A stretch of DNA of 64,000 nucleotides from Corynebacterium sp. HMSC074A01. GTDB lineage: Bacteria > Actinomycetota > Actinomycetes > Mycobacteriales > Mycobacteriaceae. Position 1 is the first letter of the stretch, and the number at the start of each line of letters is the position of its first letter. A program made the translations under genes and the position numbers. Where the stretch lies: assembly GCF_001831515.1 (NCBI RefSeq), contig NZ_KV825618.1, positions 70,272-134,271 of the forward strand, read 5' to 3'. Below, piece after piece: positions 29,804-39,081 of this stretch. The notes below the pieces were generated by a model. That model was not told the DNA's origin and did not search any database. It worked only from the letters and a program-made list of their open reading frames with translations.

Positions 29804-30742
29804 GTGTTGAAATCCCATGCCTCCTGGCGCCTTCGCGTGAGCGCCCTTGTCATCGCCTTTGTCGCCGCGGTTACCGCGGTGCTTACCCCGATTGCCCCTG
29901 CCCCGCAGGCTGAAGCGCAGCACCGCTGTCCGGCGGTCGCGTTTGTCGCGGCCCGCGGCTCCGGCCAGAACGACCAGATTTACCGCACCCGCTACTCCTC
30001 CCAGGCACCGTGGGTGTCCAACGGGTGGGAGGGGCAGACGATTCGTGCCTTCCTGCACCACGCCGAAGGTCGCTACCGGGCGACGCACGGCGGCAATTCG
30101 CTGATGAAGGACGTGGAGGTGCTCGGCCTTGAGCCGCGCTACTACCCGGCCGTCTACCCGGAGTACGAAGTGCCCAATGTCATTGCGCCGTCGACAGCGC
30201 TGCAGGCGCTTGGCCTGGCGGTGCAGTACAGCATGCCGGTACTGCGCATGGCCGTGCGCGCCGGCAATGAGTTCCTCGATTCCGTGCAGATTGGCCGCAC
30301 TGGCGTGATGGCCATGATCAACAACTATGAGCGATCCACTGGGTGCCGTCCGAAGTACATTTTGTCCGGCTATTCGCAGGGCACGATGATCATGCTGGAG
30401 CATGAGCGGGAGCTGGCGCGGCGCGGACAGCTTGCGGGCGTGGTCTACTTCGGTAGCCCGAACACAGCCCCCTGGGATCCGGCCACGGTTGGTGTTGCAG
30501 GCGGTGGCGCCGGCGGCATGTTGGGCTTCTTGCCGTTCAATATGAAGTCTGCTGCGGGGACACGCAACCGCGTGAACTACTGCTTGCCGCTGGATGGCGT
30601 GTGTGACCTGTCGATCCAGACGTTGCGCGCCTCCCAAGGCAACGGTGGCAACCACGGGCGCTACTACATCTGGCCTTCGCGCTGGGATAACCAGGTTTCG
30701 GATACCTTCGGCAGGTTTGTGGACCAGGTTCGGTACCGCTAA
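29804..30742 (+). CDS. Secreted cutinase-family serine esterase
   Basis: Exported alpha/beta hydrolase of the cutinase/acetyl-xylan-esterase type; mycobacterial and corynebacterial relatives act on lipids and envelope esters. The GTG at 29804 (TATGCT seven bases upstream, basic n-region) gives 312 aa; an ATG at 29792 would add four. The signal peptide runs to about AEA-QHRC near residue 38, without a lipobox. The nucleophile is Ser191 in GYSQGT; Asp and His lie in the VCDLS and NHGRYY stretch, with Cys residues suited to disulfides. Alone between proA and nadD. Substrate unknown. Confidence 0.87.
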   Translation: MLKSHASWRLRVSALVIAFVAAVTAVLTPIAPAPQAEAQHRCPAVAFVAARGSGQNDQIYRTRYSSQAPWVSNGWEGQTIRAFLHHAEGRYRATHGGNSLMKDVEVLGLEPRYYPAVYPEYEVPNVIAPSTALQALGLAVQYSMPVLRMAVRAGNEFLDSVQIGRTGVMAMINNYERSTGCRPKYILSGYSQGTMIMLEHERELARRGQLAGVVYFGSPNTAPWDPATVGVAGGGAGGMLGFLPFNMKSAAGTRNRVNYCLPLDGVCDLSIQTLRASQGNGGNHGRYYIWPSRWDNQVSDTFGRFVDQVRYR

Positions 30743-30792
30743 GCAGGGGCGGGGAGGCTTCGTTACGACCCGCTCCGCGTAGCCTGGTGACC

Positions 30793-31410
30793 ATGGAAGA
30801 GTTTGCTGATTCGCTCGCCGGTGCCTCCCGCATCGGCATCATGGGCGGTACGTTTGATCCGATCCACCACGGACACCTCGTGGCGGCGAGCGAGGTCGCT
30901 GACAGGTTTGACTTAGACGAGGTCCTCTTCGTGCCGACGGGTAACCCGTGGCAGAAGGCGGATCGGGAGATTACTGCGGCCGAGGATCGGTACTTGATGA
31001 GCGTGGTGGCTACTGCTTCTAATCCGCGTTTTTCGGTTTCAAGGGTCGACATTGACCGGGGTGGCCCCACATACACGTTGGATACGTTGCGGGATCTTCG
31101 GGAACAGTTCCCCGACGCGAAGCTGTTTTTCATTACGGGAGCGGACGCGTTGAGCTCGATTATGTCTTGGCGGCATTGGGAAGAGATGTTTGAGCTCGCC
31201 GAGTTTGTCGGGGTCACCAGGCCAGGCTATGAACTGACGGAGGAGATGTTTCCGGAGGAGATTCAGCGCCGTGTGCACCTGATCGAGATCCCGGCGATGG
31301 CGATTTCTTCCACGGATTGTCGCAAGCGCGCGCATGAGGGGCGCCCGGTGTGGTACTTGGTGCCTGATGGGGTGGTGCAGTACATCGCGAAGAATCGGCT
31401 CTATCAGTAA
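30793..31410 (+). CDS. nadD: Nicotinate-nucleotide adenylyltransferase
   Basis: Makes deamido-NAD from nicotinate mononucleotide and ATP. 205 aa from ATG 30793; TAGCCT (30780-30785) is seven bases upstream, and a GTG at 30787 would add two residues. The nucleotidyltransferase motif [11 protein letters not shown] is at the N-terminus and ISSTDCR near the C-terminus. Followed by rsfS and a phosphatase, the conserved actinobacterial nadD-rsfS-phosphatase order. Confidence 0.95.
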   Translation: MEEFADSLAGASRIGIMGGTFDPIHHGHLVAASEVADRFDLDEVLFVPTGNPWQKADREITAAEDRYLMSVVATASNPRFSVSRVDIDRGGPTYTLDTLRDLREQFPDAKLFFITGADALSSIMSWRHWEEMFELAEFVGVTRPGYELTEEMFPEEIQRRVHLIEIPAMAISSTDCRKRAHEGRPVWYLVPDGVVQYIAKNRLYQ

Positions 31411-31426
31411 GTGGCACTTTGCGCGC

Positions 31427-31455
31427 CTGTCATGGGACAATGAGGGCGCTACATT
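31427..31455 (+). promoter_or_regulatory. Candidate promoter of rsfS
   Basis: CTGTCA (31427-31432) and TACATT (31450-31455) with a 17-bp spacer, about 30 bp before the TTG start. Four of six -35 positions agree with TTGACA. Confidence 0.45.
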
Positions 31456-31485
31456 TTATCTTGGTACTTGAAAAGGAATTGCTTC

Positions 31486-31941
31486 TTGAGCGCAGCGCAG
31501 ATCTCCATTGAACAGGCCACCATTGCGGCGAAGGCTGCTGATGAGAAACTAGGCACGAATATTGCCGTGCTTGATGTGTCCCAGGTGATGGGCATTACGG
31601 ATATTTTTGTTGTCGTATCGGCAAACAATGAGCGTCAGGTCGCCGCGATTGTCGACGAGGTGGAAGCTGAGCTGACCGAGGCGGGCCTGGAGCCGAAGCG
31701 TCGCGAAGGCAACCGCGAGTTCCGCTGGGTGCTGCTGGACTACGGGGACTTTGTGGTGCACGTGCAGCGTGAGCAGGAGCGCGAGTTCTACGGGCTTGAC
31801 CGCCTGTACGCGGACTGCCCGGCTATCACCGTGGAAGGGATCGAGCCGTACCAGCGTCCGGAAGATTTCACGGAAGTCCGCGGGGTTGAGGATCTCGAGG
31901 ATCTGCCGCTTGCTGGCGAGGCACCTGAAGACGAGGACTAA
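31486..31941 (+). CDS. rsfS: Ribosome silencing factor RsfS
   Basis: Binds L14 and blocks subunit joining when nutrients are scarce. 151 aa with a TTG start at 31486, chosen because AAAAGGA lies eight bases upstream; a TTG 18 bases earlier would place this site inside the gene. The Iojap-fold core (DEKLGTNIAVLDV, ITDIFVVVSANNERQV, EGNREFRWVLLDYGDFVVHV) is complete, followed by a 35-residue acidic tail. Part of the nadD-rsfS-phosphatase group. Confidence 0.95.
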   Translation: MSAAQISIEQATIAAKAADEKLGTNIAVLDVSQVMGITDIFVVVSANNERQVAAIVDEVEAELTEAGLEPKRREGNREFRWVLLDYGDFVVHVQREQEREFYGLDRLYADCPAITVEGIEPYQRPEDFTEVRGVEDLEDLPLAGEAPEDED

Positions 31942-32008
31942 ACACGAGCCACGCTTGTGTAGTTTCAGTCGCCCGAAGTTCCGCCCACTTACGTAAGGAG
32001 GATCGCCG

Positions 32009-32662
32009 ATGCAGCGCCGACTCATCATGCTGAGGCATGGGCAAACCGTGTACAACGCGACCCGGAGGATGCAAGGGCACCTGGACACCCAGTTGTCGGA
32101 GACCGGGATTGCTCAGGCGCGCGCTGCGGCGAGCATGGTGGCGCAGCTCGGTGTGTCGAAGATTGTCGCCTCCGACCTTTCGCGTGCGGCTGACACCGCG
32201 GAGATTATTGCTGACGCAGTCGGTGTGCCCGTGACTACGGACCCTCGCCTGCGGGAGACCCACTTGGGGGCGTGGCAGGGCAAGTCGCACGAGGAAGTCG
32301 ACGGGGCTCACCCGGGGGCGCGTGCGCATTGGCGCAACGACGCGACATGGGCACCGCCGGAAGGCGAGAGCCGTGTGCAGGTAGCGCAGCGGGCCCGCCC
32401 GGTGGTGGACGAGCTGCTCACGGATTATGCACAATGGGGCGATTCGGCGGTGCTTTTGGTCGCGCACGGCGGGACGATCTCTGCGCTGACCGCCAGTCTG
32501 CTCGGCTTCGATGTAGCGCAGTACCCGCTCTTTAAGAGCCTGGGTAACACGAATACCGCGCGCTTGTACGCGCTGCCTGCGTACCGCGCCGAAAATTCGG
32601 CCAGCGACGACGAGGTGCAGTGGTACCTGGAGGCGTGGAATCAGGGGTTGGTTGCCCCATGA
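32009..32662 (+). CDS. gpgP: Histidine phosphatase, probable glucosyl-3-phosphoglycerate phosphatase
   Basis: 217-aa phosphoglycerate-mutase-superfamily phosphatase. The phosphoacceptor is His10 in LRHGQT; the second histidine is His153 in VAHGG. Strong TAAGGAGG before ATG 32009. In M. tuberculosis the gene in this exact position (after rsfS, near degV) encodes glucosyl-3-phosphoglycerate phosphatase of the methylglucose lipopolysaccharide pathway; that assignment is transferred by position and family, and another phosphatase role is possible. degV starts within its stop codon (ATGA). Confidence 0.75.
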   Translation: MQRRLIMLRHGQTVYNATRRMQGHLDTQLSETGIAQARAAASMVAQLGVSKIVASDLSRAADTAEIIADAVGVPVTTDPRLRETHLGAWQGKSHEEVDGAHPGARAHWRNDATWAPPEGESRVQVAQRARPVVDELLTDYAQWGDSAVLLVAHGGTISALTASLLGFDVAQYPLFKSLGNTNTARLYALPAYRAENSASDDEVQWYLEAWNQGLVAP

Positions 32663-33456
32663 CGGTACGCATTGTGGTTGATTCCGCAGCAGGCTTGTCT
32701 GAGGAATTGCTGCAGGAGCTTGATATTACCGAGGCTGCGCTGCATGTGATGGAGGGGGACGAGGGGGCGTCGACAAGCGGGCTGAGCGCGATTGAGCTTG
32801 CGGCGTGCTACGCGCGGCAGTTGGAGCGCGGCGGGGACGACGGTGTGGTCGCGTTGCACTTGTCGAAGCACTTTTCCTCGACGTGGTCGGCCGCAGTCCA
32901 GGCCGCAGGGGTGTTTCCGGATACCGTGCGGGTCGTGGAGACGGACACTGCGGGGATGAGTATTGGTGCTGCGGCGATGGCTGCGGCGACGCTCGCGCGC
33001 GAAGGGGCTGACTTGGACGAGTGCGAGGCGATGGCGCGTTCGACCATCGAGCGCTCAGAGACGTGGCTGTACCTCAGCCAGCTTGATGATTTGCGCAAGA
33101 GCGGTCGCTTATCGACGGGCACCGCAGTCCTTTCCGCCGCACTGCTCGCCACCAAACCGATCCTGCGGCTCAACGCTGGCAAACTTGAACTCGCAGGTAA
33201 GACGCGGACACAGACGAAAGCCTTCGCAAAGCTTGCGGAGCTGGTCATGGAGCGAGCGGGGGAGAAGCCGGTCTTTGCGGCGATCCAGCACACCGATGCG
33301 GCTGAGGCTGCAAATCAGCTTGCGGATACGCTGGAGGCGGTGTTGCCGGATGGCTCGCGGATTTTGATCGAGCCACTGGTGGATGTGATTGCGGTGCATA
33401 CCGGTCAGGGGGCGATCGGGCTTTCGGTGGTGTTCTCCTCGCAGCGCGAGGGGTAG
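32659..33456 (+). CDS. DegV-family fatty-acid-binding protein
   Basis: 265 aa from ATG 32659, overlapping the previous stop by 4 nt, so translationally coupled. DegV proteins bind a fatty acid in a cleft between two domains; many act as FakB subunits delivering acyl chains to a FakA kinase, but no FakA is in this window. The DSAAGLS start, LHLSKHFSSTWSAA loop, and SQLDDLRKSGRLS segment fit the family. Followed by comEA, as in mycobacteria. Confidence 0.88.
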   Translation: MTVRIVVDSAAGLSEELLQELDITEAALHVMEGDEGASTSGLSAIELAACYARQLERGGDDGVVALHLSKHFSSTWSAAVQAAGVFPDTVRVVETDTAGMSIGAAAMAAATLAREGADLDECEAMARSTIERSETWLYLSQLDDLRKSGRLSTGTAVLSAALLATKPILRLNAGKLELAGKTRTQTKAFAKLAELVMERAGEKPVFAAIQHTDAAEAANQLADTLEAVLPDGSRILIEPLVDVIAVHTGQGAIGLSVVFSSQREG

Positions 33457-33555
33457 GCCGGAACCTCAGTAGTCCCTTCTGTCCCGCCCGTTTCATTCGT
33501 GCTGGATGTTTTGGATAGATTTCACTAGGACCTTCCATTTTTGATTTACGTTTCG

Positions 33556-33561
33556 TATTAT
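33556..33561 (+). promoter_or_regulatory. -10 element of comEA (leaderless)
   Basis: TATTAT is six bases before the comEA ATG; no Shine-Dalgarno sequence fits between, so transcription should begin at the A of the start codon. A weak TTCCAT (33533-33538) stands 17 bp upstream. Confidence 0.55.
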
Positions 33562-33567
33562 GCGGGC

Positions 33568-34227
33568 ATGGATACTCTTGACCGAATCAAAGAACTTACT
33601 CGCCCAACTGGGGAAGAAGACCTACTCAACGTCGAATACCCGAAACCGCGACTTAGCGTGTCGCCTAAACATGCCTGCATCGCCGTCGCATGTGTACTGC
33701 TAGCGTTCGGTGCGTGGGCGTTTCTCCGTGCCTCGCCGCCGCCGGAGACCCCGACCACCTGGGACTCTGCGGCGACCGAAACGGAAAGCGCGCCAAGCGG
33801 GGAAATCGTGGTGTCTGTCGTCGGTGAAGTGGAGCGCCCTGGACTGGTAACGCTCCCAGACGGTGCGCGCGTTGCGGATGCCCTCAACGCCGCATCCGCC
33901 CGGCCAGACGCAGACATCTACGCACTGAACCAAGCGCAACTCTTAGTCGACGGGCAGCAGTTGGTCGTGCCCTCCGTTCACGCTGGCGGCGAATCCGGCG
34001 CACAAGCCCCCGATGCGCCAGCAGGTGCCGGCGGGGGAGTGCTGTCGCTCAATACGGCGACCGCGGCCGAACTCACCGCGTTGCCTGGCGTCGGCGAAGC
34101 AACGGCGCAGGCGATCGTGCAACACCGCGAGGCGAACGGCCCGTTTGCAAAGCCTGAGGATCTGATGGATGTCAAAGGCATCGGTCCGGCGAAGTTCGAA
34201 GCGCTCAAGGACCTCGTTGGGCCTTAA
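33568..34227 (+). CDS. comEA: ComEA-type DNA-binding protein
   Basis: 219 aa. A single membrane segment at ~36-55 is followed by an external linker, an SLBB domain (~80-130) and a helix-hairpin-helix DNA-binding region (~155-219, LNTATAAELTALPGVGEATAQAIVQHREANGPF and its partner). In competent bacteria ComEA binds incoming DNA outside the membrane and passes it to ComEC, encoded 2 bp downstream. Whether corynebacteria are naturally competent is open. Confidence 0.92.
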   Translation: MDTLDRIKELTRPTGEEDLLNVEYPKPRLSVSPKHACIAVACVLLAFGAWAFLRASPPPETPTTWDSAATETESAPSGEIVVSVVGEVERPGLVTLPDGARVADALNAASARPDADIYALNQAQLLVDGQQLVVPSVHAGGESGAQAPDAPAGAGGGVLSLNTATAAELTALPGVGEATAQAIVQHREANGPFAKPEDLMDVKGIGPAKFEALKDLVGP

Positions 34228-34229
34228 CC

Positions 34230-35870
34230 ATGCAGGAATTACGACTCGTGCCCGCAGCAGTGGGCGTCTGGGCGGGAGCGCTGTGCTGCCTGCTGTGGGG
34301 CCCGGTATGGGCTGGGGGAGCGCTCGCAGTCGGGGCCGGCGTGTGCGTGCTGTACAAGGAGTACGGCCAAGCGATTCTGGTTGCAGGTCTGGGGGCTGCA
34401 TCCACGCTGGGGACGCAGCTGCGCTGCGTGCTGGCGAGCCGTTGGGAGAAGACCGGGCATACACAGGGGAGCGTGGTGGGAACCATCAGTGGACAGCCGC
34501 GCGAGCTTGCGAGCGGCGGTTACTTGATCCGGATGAATGTCGACGGCTACCCCGCGGCCATGCCGGTGTTTACGGAGGACCTACCGCCGCACGCGGTTCC
34601 CGGCGCGCACGTTGAAGCCATCGGCACGGTCGGAGAGTCCACGGTGCCGGGCGTCGGTACCGTGACGATCAATGGCGACATCGCAGTGCACGCCGGTCCG
34701 CAGGGGATGGCTCGGCTCGCCGACTATGTGCGAACCACCTTTGACCAGGCAGTACAAGCGCAAGTTGGTGAGGCAACCCGCGGGCTGATCCCGGGGATGG
34801 TGCTCGGAGACACCAGTTCCCAGAGCGACGCGGAGCAGCAGATGTACATCGATACGGGCCTTTCGCACCTGTCTGCGGTGTCCGGATCAAACGTCGCCAT
34901 CGTGACGAGCGCGGCGGTGATCGCTGCGGCCCTGTTGGGCTTCGGGCTGCGCTATCGGCTCGCTGCCGCCACGGCTGCGCTGCTGCTGTTCGCCGGCTTG
35001 GTGGGGCCGGACCCTAGCGTGCTGCGGGCCTCTGTCACCGGTTTGGTGGGGCTGACCGCCGTCATGGCTTCGACCCGCGCGGAGCCGATCCATGCGCTGT
35101 GTTTTTCCATCATCGGCCTCGTCTTGGTTGACCCCGACTTAGCGGTGCACTACGGGTTTGCGCTTTCGGTCGCCGCAACCGCAGGGATCGTCGCACTCTC
35201 GCCGCTGCTGTACCGCGCGCTGGCGTTTACTCAATGGCCGGACATCGTGGTGCGCGCGCTGGCCGTGGCGATCGCCGCCGACATTGCGACGATGCCGATC
35301 ATCGCGCTTATGGCCGGGCAGGTCTCGCTCGTCTCAGTAGTCGCCAACGTGCTCGTCGCCCCTGTGGTGCCGCCGATTACGGTGCTGGGGCTTATCGCGT
35401 GTGTGCTTTCGCTCGTCCCAGGCGGCTTTGAGGCGCTCGTGCTATGGATAGTTGAGCCCCTTGCTTGGTGGGTGCAGGCTGTGGCTGCGTACGGCGCGAA
35501 CCTTCCCTCGGCAACGGTGAACGCGTCCCCGCCGGTAGTGCTGGTCTGCTACGGGTGGATCGTTGCTGGTTTTCTGCTCCACCGGCCGCGGGTCACGTTT
35601 GCGGTGGTGGCGGCGTTGCTTCTTGGTACCAACGTGTCGTTTCATGCGGCACGACCGATCGACCCGACCACGCTGCGCGCGCACGTGGTCGAAACAAAAG
35701 AAGACGTCGAGCCGATCCCCGCCGGCACCGAACTCGTCGTCGTTTTGGAAGGTGGCCGCCCGCACCGCTTCCCGGTGGTGACCACCTCCGGTATTCCGGT
35801 GCTGTTCCCCAACCGAGATGGGCGTGTGGTGCTCTACGCCGACGGGACGCAGCGTCTGCTCGGCCCGTAA
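34230..35870 (+). CDS. comEC: ComEC/Rec2-family DNA uptake channel, short form
   Basis: 546-aa polytopic membrane protein. N-terminal hydrophobic segments, an OB-like external part (~75-165), then the competence domain with SGSNVAIVTSAAV and about eight further membrane segments. The C-terminal metallo-beta-lactamase domain found in many ComEC proteins is absent; the last ~70 residues are a short soluble tail. Starts 2 bp after comEA and precedes holA by 10 bp, the usual actinobacterial order. Confidence 0.92.
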   Translation: MQELRLVPAAVGVWAGALCCLLWGPVWAGGALAVGAGVCVLYKEYGQAILVAGLGAASTLGTQLRCVLASRWEKTGHTQGSVVGTISGQPRELASGGYLIRMNVDGYPAAMPVFTEDLPPHAVPGAHVEAIGTVGESTVPGVGTVTINGDIAVHAGPQGMARLADYVRTTFDQAVQAQVGEATRGLIPGMVLGDTSSQSDAEQQMYIDTGLSHLSAVSGSNVAIVTSAAVIAAALLGFGLRYRLAAATAALLLFAGLVGPDPSVLRASVTGLVGLTAVMASTRAEPIHALCFSIIGLVLVDPDLAVHYGFALSVAATAGIVALSPLLYRALAFTQWPDIVVRALAVAIAADIATMPIIALMAGQVSLVSVVANVLVAPVVPPITVLGLIACVLSLVPGGFEALVLWIVEPLAWWVQAVAAYGANLPSATVNASPPVVLVCYGWIVAGFLLHRPRVTFAVVAALLLGTNVSFHAARPIDPTTLRAHVVETKEDVEPIPAGTELVVVLEGGRPHRFPVVTTSGIPVLFPNRDGRVVLYADGTQRLLGP

Positions 35871-35880
35871 GCTTGGGGGC

Positions 35881-36807
35881 ATGCTCAACCCGGTTCACCT
35901 TGTACTTGGTGAGGAGACGTTTCTCGCCGAGCGCGTCACCAAGGAAATCATCGACAGCCTCGGCCCGGCGGTCGAGGTGACGACGCTGCGTGCCGGCGAC
36001 GTCACCGAGGGCGAAATTGCGATGGCGACAAGCCCGTCGCTGTTTGCCGAGGAGCGCGTCGTGGTGGTGAAGAAGACGGAGATGGCTCGCAAAGAGCCGA
36101 CGCAGGTGCTCTTGGAGGCGTGCAAGAACCCTGCCCCGGGCATGACCATCGTTATCGAGCACACCGGCAAAGGCCACCAGAAGGCGGCGGTGACGAAGTT
36201 CAAGAAGCTGGCGGAGGTACACGCGGTGGACCCGGTCAGTGCGCGTGACCGTCCGGCGTGGCTGACCGCGGAGTTCCGTCGCCACGGGGTGCGCCCGCAC
36301 CAGGACGTGGTGTCAGCGGTGCTCGAGTCCGTTGGTTCAGACTTGCGCGAGCTGGCCTCTGCCGTCTCGCAGCTTGTCGCGGACACGGGCGGGCAGGTGA
36401 CCGTCCAGGCGGTGCGCGACTACTACACGGGTGTGGCCGAGGTCGCCGGGTTCGATATTGCCGAGCTCGCGGTGCAGGGGCGCGCGGATCGTGCGCTTGC
36501 GTCGACGCGCCGGGCACTGCAGCTCGGAACCGATCCGGTCGCGATCGCGGCTGCGCTTGCTTACAAGGTTGGCGACGTCGCGAAGCTGCAGGGCATGCGG
36601 GGAGATCCGAACGCGCTTGCCCGCGACCTGGGCATGGCGCCGTGGGGCGTGAAGAAAACGATGCAGATTGCGCGCCGCTGGTCGCCTGCCGCGGTATCGG
36701 AGGCGGTCATCATCGTCGCAGACTTGGACGCGGAGGTGAAGGGCAACGGGGGCGTGCCCGAGTTCGCGGTGGAGAACGCGGTGCGCCGGATTGCACAGCT
36801 CGCGTGA
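35881..36807 (+). CDS. holA: DNA polymerase III, delta subunit
   Basis: Clamp-loader subunit that opens the beta ring. 308 aa from ATG 35881. N-terminal VHLVLGEETFLAERV is the start of the degenerate AAA+ fold; the C-terminal collar domain holds DLGMAPWGVKK. TAAGCT (35868-35873), whose TAA is the comEC stop, is seven bases before the ATG, pointing to a separate leaderless promoter. Confidence 0.93.
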   Translation: MLNPVHLVLGEETFLAERVTKEIIDSLGPAVEVTTLRAGDVTEGEIAMATSPSLFAEERVVVVKKTEMARKEPTQVLLEACKNPAPGMTIVIEHTGKGHQKAAVTKFKKLAEVHAVDPVSARDRPAWLTAEFRRHGVRPHQDVVSAVLESVGSDLRELASAVSQLVADTGGQVTVQAVRDYYTGVAEVAGFDIAELAVQGRADRALASTRRALQLGTDPVAIAAALAYKVGDVAKLQGMRGDPNALARDLGMAPWGVKKTMQIARRWSPAAVSEAVIIVADLDAEVKGNGGVPEFAVENAVRRIAQLA

Positions 36808-36819
36808 TACTTTTTCGTT

Positions 36820-37218
36820 ATGAGCGATGAGATTCCGGAGGACGTGCAGGAGTTCGCCACTGCGCTGTTTTCCCTGGCCAGATCGGGGCAGCTGCAGCTG
36901 CTGGAGTACGTTGACCGCGGGGTCGACGTAGATTTGAGCAACCAGGATGGCAATAGTTTCTTGATGCTCGCCGCCTATGCCGGCCACCCCGAGCTCGTGC
37001 GGGGGTTGCTCGAGCGCGGCGCTAACGTGAACAAACTCAACGAGCGCGGCCAGAGCATCGTGGCAGGTGCAGTGTTTCAAGGTGATGAGGCGATCGTGCG
37101 CATGCTTATCGACGCCAACGCCGACCCCGACGCCGGCCACCCCACCGCCCGCGAGACCGCCACCATGTTCGGGCGCGCCGAGCTCATCGATCTGCTGCCG
37201 CCGAGGCGCGAGGCATGA
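36820..37218 (+). CDS. Ankyrin-repeat protein
   Basis: 132-aa soluble protein with about three ankyrin repeats (YVDRGVDVDLSNQDGNSFLMLAAYAGHPELV, LLERGANVNKLNERGQSIVAGAVFQGDEAIV and MLIDANADPD) used for protein contacts; partner unknown. TACTTT (36808-36813) six bases before the ATG suggests a leaderless mRNA. The stop overlaps the start of the LysE-type exporter gene (ATGA), so the two are coupled. Small AnkB-like proteins in bacteria are sometimes linked to oxidative stress; there is no such evidence here. Confidence 0.85.
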   Translation: MSDEIPEDVQEFATALFSLARSGQLQLLEYVDRGVDVDLSNQDGNSFLMLAAYAGHPELVRGLLERGANVNKLNERGQSIVAGAVFQGDEAIVRMLIDANADPDAGHPTARETATMFGRAELIDLLPPRREA

Positions 37219-37862
37219 TCGGGTTCGGCGACCTCGCCGTCATCGTCGGGCTCAACGTATTGGGTGCGGCATCGCCCGGCCCCGACGTCATTTTGCTGAC
37301 CCGCACGGGCACCCGCTCACGCAAGCACGCGTGGGCGACCACTCTCGGCGTGCAGACTGGCGTGTTGTTCTGGTGCACGCTCACCGTCATTGGCGCGACC
37401 GCGCTGCTGAATGCGTTTCCCTGGGCACTCGAGGCGGTGCAGCTCGTCGGCGGGACGTTTTTGGTCTGGATGGGCGTCGGTAACGTGCGCGGTGGGTGGG
37501 CGGATCGCCGCAAGCCGCCGCCGAATACGGTGGAGGCGGCGAAGCGGCTTGGCAGTCCTCGGGCGAGCTACTGGCGCGGACTGACGACGAATCTAGCTAA
37601 CCCGAAAATCGTGCTCGCCCTGTCCGCGATGATTGCGCCACTGCTCCCAGCTCACCCTTCGGTGGCTACCGCGGTGGTGGTCATCGCCGCGTTGTGGCTG
37701 AGCTCTTTCGCGCTCTTCGCCGTCTACACGCAGGTGATTTCGACGGAAAAGGTGCGCCGCCGTTTGCTCGGGGCGGGCCCGTTTATCGATATTGCGGCGG
37801 GCCTCTTCTTCATCGTGGTGGGCGCGGTGCTGTGCGCGCGTGGGGCGCTCGCGTTGGCGTAG
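37215..37862 (+). CDS. LysE-family amino acid exporter
   Basis: 215-aa inner-membrane translocator with six hydrophobic segments. The N-terminal GAASPGPDVILLTRTGTRSRKHAW is the LysE/RhtB signature. Family members export basic amino acids, threonine, homoserine or similar; this one resembles the broad RhtB branch more than LysE itself, substrate unknown. Overlaps the ankyrin gene by 4 nt and is convergent with the esterase gene 19 bp away. Confidence 0.88.
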   Translation: MIGFGDLAVIVGLNVLGAASPGPDVILLTRTGTRSRKHAWATTLGVQTGVLFWCTLTVIGATALLNAFPWALEAVQLVGGTFLVWMGVGNVRGGWADRRKPPPNTVEAAKRLGSPRASYWRGLTTNLANPKIVLALSAMIAPLLPAHPSVATAVVVIAALWLSSFALFAVYTQVISTEKVRRRLLGAGPFIDIAAGLFFIVVGAVLCARGALALA

Positions 37863-37881
37863 CCCCCGCGCGCAGCATCAG

Positions 37882-38946
37882 CTAGAGCTGCTGCATGACG
37901 AAGTCTACGGACTCCCTCGTCGCGTCGGGGCGGGTAAACCACGTGTGACCGCCGCCGTTGACGCGCACGAGCCGCGTCGGGGTGATGCACCCGATTGGCT
38001 CGATGGAGGTGGCGCCGAAAAGACCACCATATTCAAAGGTGCGGGTCGAGCAGCCGTTCTTTTGCCCGAACGTGTCGAGCACGCGAGTCACCGGCTGGTA
38101 GGCACCGCCGTGGCGGGTGCCGCCGTTGTAGTTGATGACATCGTCTCGGGTGCCGTGCATCAACAAGGTGGCAACGCGGCCGAAGTCGCAGTTGCTGACC
38201 GTTGGGTCGTAGTACGCGCCGGCCGCGGAAGCGATGGCCTTGACAGTGTCGGAGGCGTGGCAGCCAAGCACTGCGGCCATGCCGCCGCCGTTCGACAGGC
38301 CGATTGCGGCGACGCGGTTGCGGTCGCCGCCGAAGTTCTCGGCGAGGTCCGCAATCACCGCGCGAACGTAGGCGATGTCATGGTTGATGCTGGTCTTTGC
38401 ATACGGGGCGCCGGCCCACGCGTTGTCGACGCCCTGGCCGTAGACAACGATCGTGTCCGTGGCAGCGTCCTCCAGGCGTAGGTACTCATGAGCCCGCTCC
38501 GCGGAGTGCTGCCAACCACCGAAGCCGAAAATGATGCGGTAGGAGTTGCCCTCTGCGTACCCCGGTGGCAGGACCATGTTGTAGGAGCGGGTGCGGCCGC
38601 CGACGCTGATGGTGCGGCGCATCGTGCCGTCGGGCGCGAACCCTGCGTCCCGGCCGCCGCGGTAGCCGCCGTCAGACGCGCCACCAGTACCGCCAGCGCC
38701 GGAGGATCCTTCGGTACCCACAACGGGAAGTGCGATGCCGAGGATGACCAGCAGCGCGATCAGCGTGCCAATGCGCTGTGCGATGACGGGGTCAACGCCG
38801 GGGATCTCCGGGATGACGTCGGAAAGCGAAGCGGCGTGCGCTTCTTCGGTCAAAGGGGCGTCCACAACGGCAGTGGAGCCGAGCGCCAGGCCGGCTGCAA
38901 TGGCAGCGGAGCACAATGCGCGCTGGTAGCGACGAGGTTTCTTCAC
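37882..38946 (-). CDS. Exported CE1/PHB-depolymerase-type esterase
   Basis: 354 aa. A signal peptide ends near residue 38 (AHA-AS). A second hydrophobic segment at ~58-76 may keep the protein in the membrane or mycomembrane, followed by a Gly-rich linker. Catalytic domain (~105-354): nucleophile in GLSNGGG, Asp in HGTRDDV, His in GGGHTW, with Cys residues likely in disulfides. Related enzymes (LpqC, feruloyl esterase, polyhydroxybutyrate depolymerase) cleave ester bonds. No PHB genes are near, so an envelope or environmental ester is more likely. Confidence 0.86.
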   Translation of the reverse strand: MKKPRRYQRALCSAAIAAGLALGSTAVVDAPLTEEAHAASLSDVIPEIPGVDPVIAQRIGTLIALLVILGIALPVVGTEGSSGAGGTGGASDGGYRGGRDAGFAPDGTMRRTISVGGRTRSYNMVLPPGYAEGNSYRIIFGFGGWQHSAERAHEYLRLEDAATDTIVVYGQGVDNAWAGAPYAKTSINHDIAYVRAVIADLAENFGGDRNRVAAIGLSNGGGMAAVLGCHASDTVKAIASAAGAYYDPTVSNCDFGRVATLLMHGTRDDVINYNGGTRHGGAYQPVTRVLDTFGQKNGCSTRTFEYGGLFGATSIEPIGCITPTRLVRVNGGGHTWFTRPDATRESVDFVMQQL

Positions 38947-39000
38947 GAACGAGTATCGTAATCTAGCCGCAAGCTAAATACACTCCGGGGGTAAGCGCAT

Positions 39001-39044
39001 AAAAAGATAAAACCCGCCACTAGCCTTGAAGGGCTAGGGCGGGG
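39001..39044 (-). terminator. Terminator after rpsT
   Basis: Stem CCCGCC-A-CTAGCC / GGCTAGGGCGGG (one bulged base) closed by a short loop. Read on the minus strand it follows rpsT by about 40 bp and ends in a T-rich tract. Confidence 0.85.
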
Positions 39045-39081
39045 GTGACACGCGCTCGCGCCGTCGGCGCGAAGGCGTTTG

